DNA from: Siniperca chuatsi
Taxonomy: Eukaryota; Chordata; Actinopteri; Centrarchiformes; Sinipercidae
DNA length: 64,000 nt
Assembly (NCBI RefSeq): GCF_020085105.1
Contig: NC_058046.1
Span: 2,372,175 to 2,436,174 of the forward strand
Reading direction: 5' to 3'
This document shows, piece after piece, positions 25,220 to 36,407 of this stretch (its first letter is position 1; every line of letters begins with the position of its first letter). The translations under genes and the position numbers were made by a program. The notes beneath the pieces are model-generated. The model was not told the origin of the DNA, searched no databases, and was given only the letters and a program-made list of their open reading frames with translations.

Positions 25220-28086
25220 GTTACTTGCTTTTCTTAACCAACCAAGACAGTTCCTAACTAAATGCAAAAAAGCCACTACTGTTGCTTTAAAATCCTTTAA
25301 GGCTGGTGTTACTGTACTAACTGAATGCTAATATATTAGACTATAAGAGACTCTTGGCAAGTCTCTTATAGTCTTAAGTGGCCACTGATTATTTTCACGA
25401 CCTAATTATCTTGTTATGTCAAGATTTAATATGGACCATTATCATGAAATAATGATTCAGACATGATTGTGATTTAATTAAGATTTGACACTTTTTAATT
25501 TGTCATTATGAGAAAACAATATTTGATATCTCAAGATGACATTACACTTAGGACAATAAGTTTAAAAGTGTACATTTGAGAAAAAAGATTGTTATATCAA
25601 GATAATAAAATAATTACATAGTACTATTTAGATAATGGTTTGTTTGTTTTAAAGCAACCACAGCCAAGAAGCTAAGCTTCCGCAAGTTAACATCTTGGTC
25701 CAAATATGAAAAAAAAGTACCTTCAGGACATTAAGACAGTCATTCAGTCCTAAAAAGGATTTAAGGTTAAATTGTATTTATGTAATCCATGTTTTCATTT
25801 CATTCTGTAATACAGCTTTTCCAAAAAACACCTACACATTGTTTTTGAGGGCCAACAAAAATGTAAAGCTTGTTCTGAGGGTGGCGCCACAAGAAAGGTC
25901 ATGGGGTCACTAAAACCATTATGATTCAACATGTGGTGAGAAGGAATATCTACAGTGAACTGACAACAAATTCTTAACTTAAAAAGGTCCACTCTGAAGC
26001 TTTCAACCACATGTCACGGTCTTCGTCGGCTCACTTTTCATCAAACTGAGCAAACTTCATCTGCTGATGAAGACCGTGAGATGTGGCTAAAAACTACAGG
26101 GGAAAAAAAAGAAGCTAGTAAGTGGAGATTTTTGTCAAACAACTGTTAACAAGATCAACAATAACTTTCACACTCATCCACAGTAAATTCTACTCTTGTT
26201 GTTGAATCTGGTTCTGGACCACCGCGTTGGACAAACAAACCAACTCACCCCTCTCCATCTTCCTCTGAATCTGTGTTTACTGATATTTATAAAAATAAAA
26301 CTCGACCAAATGTCTGCGTGTAACGTGAAATGGGGTCACTCGCAGTGACAAACCCACAAAGAATTCTCACTAAGTGTGCAGCTTTATGGAGCTTTTTAGC
26401 CTTTTAGCTCATTGTTTTGGTTTGACGGTACATATACGGTATGATTCAGTCTCAGGGCTCTCATCAACCCCAAGTCAAGAAGCTCCGATAAACCCACTGT
26501 ACACAAAACTGCCCCTTTCAGACATGCACCCCTTTACGTTAATCTGCAATTTAACACTTCGGCCTCAGCAATCTGTTACGATGTTGGCAAACAGGAAACA
26601 GGAAAGGACCCAAAGGCAGACAGAGGTAGCAGCATGATGATTAACTGATTTAGTAGAGCTTACTGGCAAGTACAGGTAGGCAGACCGGCAGACAGGTACC
26701 AGGCAGCTATAAGGCCACCATCAGAGAAGCCAAAACCAACATGGCAACCAAGACTAACCGACAAAAGAAGGATACAGACTTAAATACACTTAGGTGAGGG
26801 GGACAACGAGACACAAGTGAAACCACTCGAAGCAATCAGCGAACAGGAAGCAAAACTGAGTTAATACTGAGTATTAAGCAAGAGGGAGGGAGAGTATTAC
26901 AAAATAAAACAGGAAATAACAGGACAAAACCTCGAAACCATGGTACAATCCTACTGTGTCACATCTAGTAACATTTCCATAACACTTTCACTTTCAACAT
27001 GACACAAGTCTGAATCATATGCTGTCAGATTAATGGAAAGATTGCATGGACGCATCAATAGATATCCAGCAAAACACTTTACATACAGCATGTGAGAAAA
27101 TAAGAATTAAAAATAAGAATTAAAGAGAGTCCTTACATTCATCAGGTGGACAGAAACCCCACTCCAGTGGGATGATCATGTTGCTCTGTGTCTGCTGGAT
27201 GTGTAAAAAGTATCTGTCAGCTTGTTTTGATGTTTTCCTGCCTCCTAGTGGCCACAAATTGATTAATGCAGCTTTAAAAATCTCTTAATCTCATTTTTTG
27301 ACAGAAACATCTTTCTGGACTTGCTTATACTGGCGTTAAGGGATACATATCTTTTATGTGTTTTTATCTAATTTTAGATCTTTTATATGCTTCTTTGTTT
27401 TTCATTGTTTCATTGTAGTATGATTGTTACATTTCATGTATGTAACTTCACATGATGACCGATAATAAATAGTGTTATATAAATATATATATAAGTGTCG
27501 AATTAGAGTACAAAGGATCACAGACAAGCAGACTGTCATGTAAGGTGTAATAATATATATTATACTTCCTGTCATTGATTTTTATTTTTTGTCTGCAGGT
27601 CAAAGACCTTCGACCACTCCCTGCTGACTCAGGTTCAGACAGAGTCAGACTCCAAGGTAGAGAGGAAGAAGTCTCACTACAGCCAGGTGAGCATTCACTA
27701 AGTAAACTCTGATACATATTTATTACATCTATAAACATTACAGCGTGGGAACTGTTTTTCCTGCTGAGGGATATCAAATATAATTTCTGCTGACTGGCTT
27801 ATTTATTTTTCATTCATATTTCAATTTATTTAAAAAAAACACAGTTGTCTATCAACACTTTGCTTTAATTGATATTGATGTGACTTGTGATAAAATCTGA
27901 TATTAATGATGTTTATGCTAAAACCTTTTAAAAAAATCTGGTTGTTTCATAATGCCACAAAATATCAGCCTAAATCGACAGCTTCAGTTCAAAAACATTT
28001 TTTTGGCATTCAAAAGCTCACATGTGCCAAGTCTCTTGAAATATAATTAATATTCACACTGCATTATGTGTGAGCATGTTACTGCA

Positions 28087-28127
<41 letters not shown>

Positions 28128-31100
28128 GTGTTTCAGCTTTCGAAGAGCAACTGCCAGTACCATAAAATATTTAAGGAGATCAGCAAAGAGGAACAGCTCA
28201 GACAGAGTAAGTCTTTCATGATCACAACTGTCCGCTCCACCTTAAATACTGAATGAGGGATCAGATAATACTTGAACATTTGATACCTGCCAGGTTTTTG
28301 TTAAACACTTGATGATGATTTGAAGGATAGGTTCCCATCAAGTCTGTCGTAAAACAATACTCACATGGCACACTGAAATAGTTTTTTTTCGTTGTAACTG
28401 TTCCTCGTCGCCTATAAATAGCTTCAGCTTAACTTTATTATGTATTTTTGCACAGAACTGTTACTTATCACTTACACTGAGATCGCTTTAGAAAAGTATC
28501 TCTTGAGTGTTTTCCCCTCAGTAACCTGATGCTGTTTACCTGTTTGTCAGGTTACACCTGTGCCCTGCAGAAAGACATCCTCTACCAGGGACGAATGTTT
28601 GTCTCTGACCACTGGATCTGCTTCCACTCCAAGGTGTTTGGCAAAGACACAAAGGTACCGCGAACACGAGTTTACTCTTATTATTTGAAAGTAAAAAACG
28701 CTTCTGTGTGTGTCATGACCATCAAGCTGCAACATCGCTGTGGAAAGGTACTCTAAAGGTCTTTGGCGCAGAGACTTTCTCACCTCTCACTTGCGTCTCT
28801 TATTTCCACTTCAGAGTCTCAAACAGAGACTTCACAGTGTTACAACTTTCTGTTTTATCAAAACACACTTTGTAGATCGTCAATCTGACACTTAGAACAA
28901 GTAAACATAAAGAAGAAGTTAGTGAGGTGCAACAAGGACGTATTTATTTCAAATCATTTTATTTTACTTTTATTTCAAAAGGACAGTCTTTTGAGTTCCA
29001 GAATGGCAGCAGTGAAACAGGCCTTTGCCCGAATCATCTGATATGTTTCTATTTGTTTGACTGATGAGGTTTCAAAGCTTATGTGACAGTGTGACCACTA
29101 CTTCCCACAGGATGAGTGATACTGTACCAACAGAGAGTAAAGTAGTCCCTGCAGGGTTGAACTGTTCATCCTGCTGTTTGTCCGTCCCAGATCGCCATCC
29201 CAGTGATGTCCGTCAGTCACATCAAGAAGACCAAAACTGCCATCCTGGTGCCAAACGCTCTGGTGATCGCCACTGCAAACGACAGGGTGAGAAGGACGGC
29301 TCTCGGTTTCATCTCCCCATGATTTTACTGCTCACGCATGGACTCTGTTCCACTGTGTTCACTGAAATGTTGTCAGGAATTCTTCCTTTAAAATCTAAAG
29401 TGTTACCTTTATTAAGTCTTCAGAGCTGTCCAACATAACAACACAGCAAACCTGCCAGGGCCGATCGAATTTTCTGTTTGTAAAAATGTGTGCTAGTGTT
29501 TCTGTCTGCTTTAAACAAGTTCAGTAGTTTTGGTCAGTTCCTGAGCCGCATCAGAGGACCGACACTCAACACTGTCAGCTTCCAATATCTGTCACAATAA
29601 ACAAACCAAAACAACCCTGGAAACTTAACGGCTCAATGGAGCTCAATAATCTTCTGAACTGGATTACTCTTGGCCAGGGCCTGCAGTGTCTCCCTCAGCG
29701 GGCAGAGTGAGTGCGAGCACGTTAGCAGAGCCATTGAACGTTGTGTTATTTGTTGCAGTACGTGTTCGTGTCCCTCCTGTCCAGAGACAACACCTACAAG
29801 TTACTGATGTCCGTCTGTCTTCATCTGGAGGTAGGACAGAATTCCCACATGCAGCTGTATCCTTTTTGTTAGTCACTTTTACCAGGCAGAAAACCTTAAA
29901 ATGTTTTATTTTTGACGATTTTAGTGGTTTCATTGATGTTAAAATGAAATGACCTTTTTGTCTTATCAACCACAAGCAAATGAACTCAGAGATGATGAAG
30001 TGAAAATCAAGGCTTCTTTTCTTAGTTCCTTAAAAGTTGATGTTTGTGTCTTTTTTTAGGGGTTCGTACGGGTCAGGAACCAGAGACAATGCCCTTTAAA
30101 GCCCATTTAGACATTTTATGTGATGTTGGGCTATACAGATAAACTTGACTTGAATTGACTAAGAGATTCTAACCCCCAAAAATCGAGAAATTGAATTAAC
30201 CCTGATAGCTTTTATTGTTAAAACTATCTTTAAAAAGCTACATTGCATTGCACTACACTGTCACGCCAATGTATTATTTTCTTAAGGATGACATTCACTG
30301 TTTATGGTTCTACTAAATGTTGTGTTCTTCTTAGAAACATACTATATCTGATTATTTATTATATGTATATGTACAGGAGAAGAGTCCATGTAGCAGCCCC
30401 ATCCCCTCCTCAGCTGAGAACAGCTTCAGAGGTCAGAGGTCACCTCTATCACCCCGCTTTCCTCTGGTAGGTCAGACACATGCTTTTCCACTCCATCCCA
30501 TTCAGCTTACATGAGGCCTGAGGCGTATCAGTGGCGTTCATTACGTTTATTGTTTCAGGTGATGTTGTATAAAGAGTTAGTCAGAGACTTTTAGTATCAC
30601 ATGTGTCCTGTGTGAAACTGAAAGTCAACGTTGACTTAGTTTTAAGTTACATAACGTTACATACGTGACATGTAAGGCCTGTTACCTGGCCTTTAAGATC
30701 GTCTCATTGGAGCAGAGACTGACGAAGCTCGGCTCCGTCACCGAGTTCAACCAGGAGTGAGTTCACAGAGAGAGTCAGAGACACTACGCCTGGAAAACAC
30801 GGAAAGACAAGCCTGAAAAAAGAAACTTAATCAAACTGATTTGGAAGATGTTTTCCTAATTGTTGAAACACCTTAACTGCCAGACTTTCAGATTGTCACA
30901 ACTTTAAAAGTAGCTGTAAATTCCCTAAATCTAGGTCTTACCCTCGTATCAGAGGGTAAGAACAAACGACCTATGTGGTTGTACGGTTTGGAGGACTTTG
31001 ATTGTCTTGTCAGTCTCTTCCTCTCTAACCTTCAGCATCGGCACACACTTCATTCACATGTCCACATCATTCATCTGTTGCCCAGACAACCTTGTGGCTT

Positions 31101-34100
31101 GTGTTGTTTTTTTTTGAGACAATTCCTTCTGCTGACAAACATGTAAGAGGACTGAAAATTGGTTTTATGGTCCTCAATAAGTGACTCACCAACTACCGTT
31201 AGCGAACATGTTGTCTGTGTGTCTGTGAAGAGTTTTCCAGGTGAATTCAGTGATCTGGACGGAGCAGTGATACAGCGGAGGCAGGAGATGGAGGAGAGCA
31301 GCAGCTCCGACTCCCAGACCCCCGACTACGAGAAGATAGCAGGTATCAGCAACCAACCAGTTAGCAGCAGCGTAGCAGTCACAGACTACAAATGATTAGC
31401 TCCTATTTTTTGATTATGCACAAGTATGACTCATGAAACGCATCTCTAGCTGTTCACAAACAGCTTTTACTAACTTAGCAAAATCGTGAACCCGTTTGAA
31501 TTTCAGGAGCAGAAGAGGTTTTCTTCCAACTTGTCCAGTATTTCCCTCCCATCTCCCTCGACCCTCCCTCCTCTCACTGTGTTTACATGACAGCTGTCCA
31601 GTGGTGATGTCCCAGTTCAAAGCTTCACTCTGTGAAGTGACTGTTTACTTCCTCCCCCTCTTTTATTTTATCATATTCATCACTGCACTGGGCATTGAGG
31701 GCTATTTATTACACCTGAGAAGAGAGGGATGAGAGAGAGGGATGTAATGTAACACCTGGACACAATCCACTGTTAAATAATGAGGGAAAAAAGGAAAAGA
31801 TGGCCATCTGTCTTATTATGTGGTGGAGTTTATTTACCAGCTGCCCCTTGTAGCTCCTTGTAGGTGTTCCAGGGATTTCCAAACTGAGGATAACGATTAG
31901 ATGACAATACCAAAACAAAGCCAGCCACTTCAGCAGGCTGAAACACCTGCTCAAAGTCAGGTTGAGCCCTGGTTTTCCAGGTGTATGTCTTCCTATTCAC
32001 GTTGCTTCCCCTGCTTCCTGTCTCTTCAACGCTGCAGAGTTCCCCGTTCCTCAGTTTCTGGATGTGGTGAAGCGCACAGACAGTGCAGCTCCTCCTGAAC
32101 GTCCAGACCAGCAGCACAAAGTGAGCATCCAGCATCAGAACCAGCAGAGCTCAGACAACAAGCAGCACGACGCACATCACGCTGGTACGAATGTTCGGCA
32201 CAAGACAGTGTGAAGAAAAAGAATCAAAACTGGACTTACAAAGTTTTTATCCAACATCACTCCAAACTGTCTCATATTTCCTGATCTTACAGTCCACATA
32301 ACACGCAGCATTTGCTGGCTGCAGATGTTTTATTATTTTGAGATGATAAAGTAAATTTTCCTCCCTGATGAGACTGTTGATGTTATAACAACCCAGATTC
32401 TTTTTAACTTATCAGTAAAAGACACATTTATTTTAATCTTAGATCAATAAAAAATGTATGTCAGTTTAACTAATTGAGTATTTTTTTCTGTTTTCAGTGT
32501 CGGAGCTGGTGATTGACAGCAGAACTCTGAAAGCAGTTTCTCTCAACACTCTGCTGTTCGTCTACCTGTTTCTGTGAGTTTACTGCCATTCATTCATTCA
32601 TTTCTTCCAAAATTAATTCATTTATTCGATTCTCCCATTCATTTTAGTTCAGTTATTCAGTCTCTTAGTTCATCTGTCCATTTGATCAGTGAATTCATCA
32701 TTTAATACACATTCATACATTCATTTGTATATTAATACATTTATTCATTTCACCTATATATCAATTTTCATCACTCACTTATTCACTCTTTCATTTATGC
32801 ACACCATAAATTCAGTGATTCATCATGCATTCATCTGTTCACTCGTTCATCTGTCACCTGTGTATTCATTCATTCATTTATTCATGAAATCATTCATTAA
32901 AAATTTTGCAAAACCAGTCCACAATGATCCACTAATTCACTAATTAACACACTCTTTTTGTCTTCTGAACTATTTTCACTCACACGTTCACTCTCTTCTC
33001 TCACATATCTATACTTTCTGCATCTTTTCATCCGTCAACTGATTGTGTGTGTGTGTGTGTGTGTTTTCTCAGCGTGTGTGTCCTGGTCTTGTCTTCCTGT
33101 TACCTGGCCTTTAAGATCGTCTCATTGGAGCAGAGACTGACGAAGCTCGGCTCCGTCACCGAGTTCAACCAGGAGTGAGTTCACAGAGAGAGTCAGAGAC
33201 ACTACGCCTGGAAAACACGGAAAGACAAGCCTGAAAAAAGAAACTTAATCAAACTGATTTGGAAGATGTTTTCCTAATTGTTGAAACACCTTAACTGCCA
33301 GACTTTCAGATTGTCACAACTTTAAAAGTAGCTGCAAATTCCCTAAATCTAGGTCTCCCAAGGTTGGCGAGTATGAAACCAATTTGTCACTAAGACAAGA
33401 TAAACTATTGAAACTATTGATCCTACACAGGGAAACTGAAGTGTCACAGCAACAAAAGGAAGAACATATGCGTAGTATAGATAAGATAGTTTATTATAGT
33501 ATAGATAAGTAACGAGCCTCTGTAACTCAGTGCAATCGCTCACTCAGCATTTCTTTCAGTGCTCTTACTGAAAAGATGAAGGGCGTTCGTGGGGTTTACT
33601 TTCCATAAGACAAACCAGCTCCACTACAGCAGCTGCTATCAGAAATTTAAACCTTCGTGATTTTGACAAAGTTAAACAACTACTTTGTGAGCATACAAAA
33701 AACTACAGCTCCCATGAAAACGCAGCAGCACGGGTACTTCCGCTCTCTTTTAAAGCTATTTTTTCAACTTTCTAGCTGTAAACTCTGCTGTCTAAAGACT
33801 TCTACAGTGTTCAGTCCTCTCTGCCCTGCTGTCATTACAGACATGTCTGAGCTAAATGAAACATTGAATTAACAACGATATTAGTTTGTAGAAAATGACC
33901 GCCCTTATCTAAACATATGAAGTGAGCCCCAGTACATACTGTTGAGAAAGACTCGGTTTCAGGGCTGGATTTTTAGTTATTTGTGAGATTACAAATGTGA
34001 ATGGGATTTTGAATGGTTTTCACACAGTGACACATTCAGTACAGTATTATAAATCAGATCCTGGTGACTGCAAAATACAGGATTACAGTTTTGCTCTTTT

Positions 34101-36407
34101 TTTGATTCATTCTGGATGTTTACAGATATGTCTAAATCTTTTATTTAATGATATTTAATGTTATTTGAGGTTATTTATGTCCACCATTGTGTGGTTTTCC
34201 CAGAAATGACTTCCTGCGGGGGAGCGACGTGAACACAGAGCTTTTCTCTGAACTACTGACCATCAACCTGATGAAGCTGGAGAAGGTCGGTCAGTCTGTC
34301 TGTCTGTGTCTTACAGGTTGAATTTAAGATGGAGGAAAATCCTGTGAATTTGTTCCCATTAACATCACCAACTTCTAGCAATTCTTGTTAGTTTGTGAGT
34401 GATGTTTCGAAACATCAGCAGCTGCTTGGGAGGAGATTTGTGGATTTGTGGGAGGATGTCTTGAACAAAAAGACTTTTCAACCAGTTTACAAAAAACTAT
34501 CACAGTGATTTAAGTTAACAACAGATCCATTTCTCCTCCAGTGTTCAGCTGCCCAAATCCATTCATTGTCCATAACCAAAGAACTGTTGGTTGGTGTTGA
34601 CCATAGTCCTATTGTTTTTTCATTTGTCTATGTAAAAGTATTTATTGATTATCCAATTCTTGCATGGAGTTTGGAGCCGATGCAGCCAAAGTAACCTTCA
34701 GTTAACTCTGCCGCATAATGACTTTTTTATTTTCAATTTCAGAAACGCAATTACTGCAAGTTAGACAGTGGGTAAACTTGTGTTAAGGATGTTTTCCCTT
34801 CCGCAGCATTCCTTCATCAGCATGTGAAACCACACATCGTGTCAGAAACAGAACTAGCTTCAGAACAAGTTTCCAGAGAGCAAAATGTAACCAGACCCTT
34901 GTTGCCGTTAATCAAACATTTATAGTCAGTGATCTTTTCATAAAGAAGCGTGGACGTCATCTGTAAGAAGAGCTCGTTTCTCATCCATCAGTCTGGACTT
35001 GGTGTGTCTGAGCAACATTAACATTTCAGGCTGACACTCGTCTCCGTACAAACAAACAGCAGCAGCTGACATCCATGTTCATGATGAAAAATGTGAAAAT
35101 AAAGTGCAGTTTCATCAGCAAAAATTAAAGGGTAAACGTAAGACAGTTGGGCAGTTGGGTAAAAATAAACCTCAGTGGGCAGAGACAAATAATAACAAGG
35201 AAGCTGGAGCACAAGTTAGCTAAAGGGAAAAGAAGAAGCAGACAATGGATTAATAAATAAATAATAAAGCTAAAGAAAAGATTTTTATGTCATCATGGAC
35301 ATGGCATTAAAGGAATAGTTCAACATTTAGAGAAATATGCTAATTAGCTTTCTTGTGAGTGAGAAGGGAAGATTGATATCAATCTCATGTCTGTGTGTTA
35401 AGTACATGGTTAACTTAAAGTTCAAAAACACACCTACCAACACCACTAAAGCTCACTAATTAACACTTGTATCTTCTTTGTTTAATATGTACATAAACAG
35501 AAATAATGATTTTAGCTCCATGCTGGAACTACTTCTTGACAAACAACAGCCAGGCGCAGTGACTGTGCAGCTTCCTGAAGTCTGGACATCACAGTGAGGT
35601 TGCCGCGTTTGGACCAAAACAAAAACCTGTACTGAACCACTGTACCTGGCAACCCACGATATAGCCGGACATACAGCACAGAAGCGCTGGGCGGATGGAT
35701 ACACTGTTGTTTGTCAAGAAATAGTTCCAGCACCTAACTCCTCCTAAAACCACAAGCTGTCATTTTTTAAATTTCTGTTTGTGTACAGATTCAACAGCAA
35801 GATACAACAAGTTAATTAGTAAAGTTTAGAGGTGCTGGCAGGAGTATTTTGAACATTGGACAGAGCCAGGCTAGCTGTTTCCCCCTGTTTCCAGTCTTTA
35901 CGCTAAGCTAGGCTATGTGCCTCCCAGCTCCAGTGGTATGAGATTGTGTTGATCTCTTCATCTCAATTGCAGAAAGGAAGTAAATAAGTGTATTTACCAA
36001 AACGTTGAATTCATTCTTTAGAATGGTGGAAGGTCAGCAGGTGAGCTAACTAGCTTACTTACAGAGCTATAGGCTACTAGGGCCAATTTGAACTTGGCAG
36101 GTTGCTAACCTAAATAACTTGCGATAGATTTACTGTCATTTTTTTTTCAGTAAATAACATTATCTCATTCCCTTTGAGTTTATTCTAGAAAGCTCTGCAG
36201 ACAGCGAAACGTGATTCAAAATTACAGGAGTAATACTAGTGGCTATGAACTATACATATTGACCGATAAAAACACTTCCTTTATTATCAGATATTATATT
36301 AATGTGGATTTGTGCATCATGTCATACTGCATAGTTACAATACCACACAATGTCTGTTCTTCCAGGTGCAGAAGAACCTGCAGAGACTGCTGGACGAAGC
36401 TGCCTGA
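25116..36407 (+). CDS. gramd2b: GRAM domain-containing protein 2B, spliced (13 coding exons)
   Basis: Coding exons are 25116-25219, 27599-27686, 28137-28206, 28551-28654, 29191-29286, 29759-29830, 30377-30466, 31231-31342, 32038-32184, 32498-32573, 33073-33174, 34204-34285 and 36366-36407. Total 1185 nt, 394 residues, all phases compatible. The GRAM domain spans about residues 70-180, with TCALQKDILYQGRMFVS, WICFHSKVFGKDTK and ILVPNALVIAT, close to GRAMD2B. A Ser-rich acidic linker (EFSDLDG, SSSSDSQTP) follows. A single transmembrane helix lies at about 309-333 and a short coiled-coil-like tail ends in LQRLLDEAA. No VASt lipid-transfer domain is present, as in GRAMD2A/2B. The family is ER-anchored, with GRAM domains that bind membrane lipid at contact sites; the exact role of 2B is poorly known. 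Length is near the human protein (about 430). No frameshift is seen. A near-perfect copy of exon 33073-33174 sits in an upstream intron. The first AATAAA after the stop is at 37924, so the 3' end is uncertain. Confidence 0.9.
25338..25374. repeat. Perfect 15-bp hairpin in a gramd2b intron
   Basis: AGACTATAAGAGACT (25338-25352) and its exact reverse complement (25360-25374) are separated by a 7-base loop. The function is unknown. It could be the relic of a fold-back element. Confidence 0.85.
25985..26135. mobile_element. Small fold-back element (copy 1)
   Basis: The outer ends are AGGTCCACT and TAGTAAGTGGA, with inner arms CCACATGTCACGGTCTTC and GAAGACCGTGAGATGTGG. A related copy is at 59353-59501 in slc12a2. 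It is non-coding. Confidence 0.65.
26575..26960. mobile_element. Dispersed teleost repeat (family of 61864-62335)
   Basis: It shares GGACCCAAAGGCAGAC-like, AGGTGAGGGGGACAACGAGAC-like and TATTACAAAATAAAACAGGA phrases with 61864-62335 and with 38995-39290. It is probably a non-autonomous DNA transposon, with no coding capacity. Confidence 0.7.
27599..27686 (+). CDS. gramd2b: gramd2b coding exon 2
   Basis: Acceptor TTTGTCTGCAG, donor CAG|GTGAGC. It completes an AGG codon across the junction and encodes SKTFDHSLLTQ...KVERKKSHYSQ. The KVERKKS phrase corresponds to KTERKKS of the human protein. Confidence 0.9.
28090..28126. repeat. (TG)n tract just before a gramd2b splice acceptor
   Basis: About 18 TG units end 10 bases before the acceptor AG at 28136. 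Confidence 0.95.
28137..28206 (+). CDS. gramd2b: gramd2b coding exon 3
   Basis: It encodes LSKSNCQYHKIFKEISKEEQ, the lead-in to the GRAM domain. Acceptor GTTTCAG, donor A|GTAAGT, phase 1 out. Confidence 0.9.
28551..28654 (+). CDS. gramd2b: gramd2b coding exon 4 (GRAM core)
   Basis: It carries the best-conserved GRAM segment, with CALQKDILYQG then WICFHSKVFGKDTK. The acceptor is TTTGTCAG at 28550 and the donor is AAAG|GTACCG at 28654. Confidence 0.95.
29191..29286 (+). CDS. gramd2b: gramd2b coding exon 5 (GRAM)
   Basis: 32 codons, phase 0 at both ends. It encodes IAIPVMSVSHIKKTKTAIL then NALVIATANDR, the second half of the GRAM fold. Confidence 0.95.
29759..29830 (+). CDS. gramd2b: gramd2b coding exon 6 (GRAM end)
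   Basis: 24 codons, phase 0 at both ends. YVFVSLLSRDNTYKLL closes the GRAM domain. Acceptor TTGTTGCAG, donor GAG|GTAGGA. Confidence 0.95.
30377..30466 (+). CDS. gramd2b: gramd2b coding exon 7 (linker)
   Basis: 30 codons of Ser/Pro-rich linker including SSAENSFRG, matching SSAENSFRA of the human protein. Donor CTG|GTAGGT. Confidence 0.9.
30678..30938 (+). repeat. Duplicate of a gramd2b exon and its downstream intron, in an upstream intron
   Basis: These 261 bases match 33096-33356 with one difference that I can see (T at 30917 versus C at 33335). The copy contains the last 79 bases of the exon 33073-33174, its GTGAGT donor and about 180 bases of intron, but not the start of the exon or its acceptor. 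A weak AG precedes it at 30676. If it were spliced in after the exon ending at 30466, the downstream frame would be lost. It is either a very recent duplication or an assembly artefact. Confidence 0.95.
31231..31342 (+). CDS. gramd2b: gramd2b coding exon 8 (acidic Ser linker)
   Basis: It encodes SFPGEFSDLDGAVIQRRQEM then EESSSSDSQTPDYEKIA, closely matching the human linker. The acceptor was chosen at AAG 31230 because it keeps phase 0 from the previous exon. The better-looking TTTTCCAG at 31240 would need a phase-1 partner. Confidence 0.85.
32038..32184 (+). CDS. gramd2b: gramd2b coding exon 9
   Basis: 49 codons rich in Gln, His and Ser (QHKVSIQHQNQQSSDNKQ). It is poorly conserved but in frame, with good sites: CGCTGCAG acceptor and G|GTACGA donor. 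Confidence 0.85.
32498..32573 (+). CDS. gramd2b: gramd2b coding exon 10 (start of transmembrane helix)
   Basis: It encodes VSELVIDSRTLKAVSLNTLL then FVYLFL, entering the membrane segment. Donor CT|GTGAGT, phase 2. Confidence 0.9.
32585..32945. repeat. Degenerate (ATTC)n-rich intron sequence
   Basis: CATTCATT words recur through the intron with many substitutions, an old decayed tetranucleotide array. Confidence 0.75.
33044..33064. repeat. (TG)n tract before a gramd2b splice acceptor
   Basis: About 10 TG units, then TTTCTCAG ending at 33072. Confidence 0.9.
33073..33174 (+). CDS. gramd2b: gramd2b coding exon 11 (transmembrane end)
   Basis: It encodes VCVLVLSSCYLAFKIVSLEQ then RLTKLGSVTEFNQ. 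This completes the helix and starts the luminal tail. Donor GA|GTGAGT. Most of this exon is duplicated at 30678-30938. Confidence 0.92.
34204..34285 (+). CDS. gramd2b: gramd2b coding exon 12
   Basis: It encodes NDFLRGSDVNTELFSELLTI then NLMKLEK, a helical tail. Acceptor TTTTCCCAG, donor AAG|GTCGGT. Confidence 0.9.
34286..36365. other. Last gramd2b intron
   Basis: About 2 kb. The main content is the TTAA-ended element at 35307-36018. I see no extra exon. Confidence 0.6.
35307..36018 (+). mobile_element. Non-autonomous element with GTTCAACATTT terminal repeats
   Basis: The left end is TTAAAGGAATAGTTCAACAT. The right end reads ACGTTGAATTCATTCTTT, its imperfect inverted complement. Inside, GCTGGAACTACTTCTTGACA (arm 35522-35548) pairs with 35705-35731 with one mismatch over 27 bp. 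It resembles a very common teleost element; no transposase is encoded. A degraded relative is at 22060-22496. Confidence 0.8.
36366..36407 (+). CDS. gramd2b: gramd2b last coding exon with stop
   Basis: 13 codons (VQKNLQRLLDEAA) then TGA. Acceptor TTCTTCCAG. The end matches the KLEKIQNNLQKLLE-type C-terminus of the human protein. Confidence 0.9.
   Translation: MQKNLQRLLDEAA

Larger units (their letters stand above)
25220..27598. other. gramd2b intron after the first coding exon
   Basis: Besides the 15-bp hairpin it holds a repeat fragment at 25860-25920, a small inverted-repeat element at about 25985-26135, and a long dispersed repeat at 26575-26960. I see no other exon. Confidence 0.6.

Noticed and set aside
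25044..25331. 95-codon frame as a separate gene
   Set aside because: It is the gramd2b exon 25091-25219 read through at both ends. The part after 25219 is intron.
28529..28756. 75-codon continuous frame over gramd2b
   Set aside because: It reads through the donor at 28655 into intron; only 28551-28654 is exon.
31241..31342. gramd2b exon starting at the strong-looking TTTTCCAG at 31240
   Set aside because: It would need a phase-1 upstream exon end, available only with a poor GTCAGA donor at 30471. Starting at 31231 keeps phase 0 with the good GTAGGT donor.
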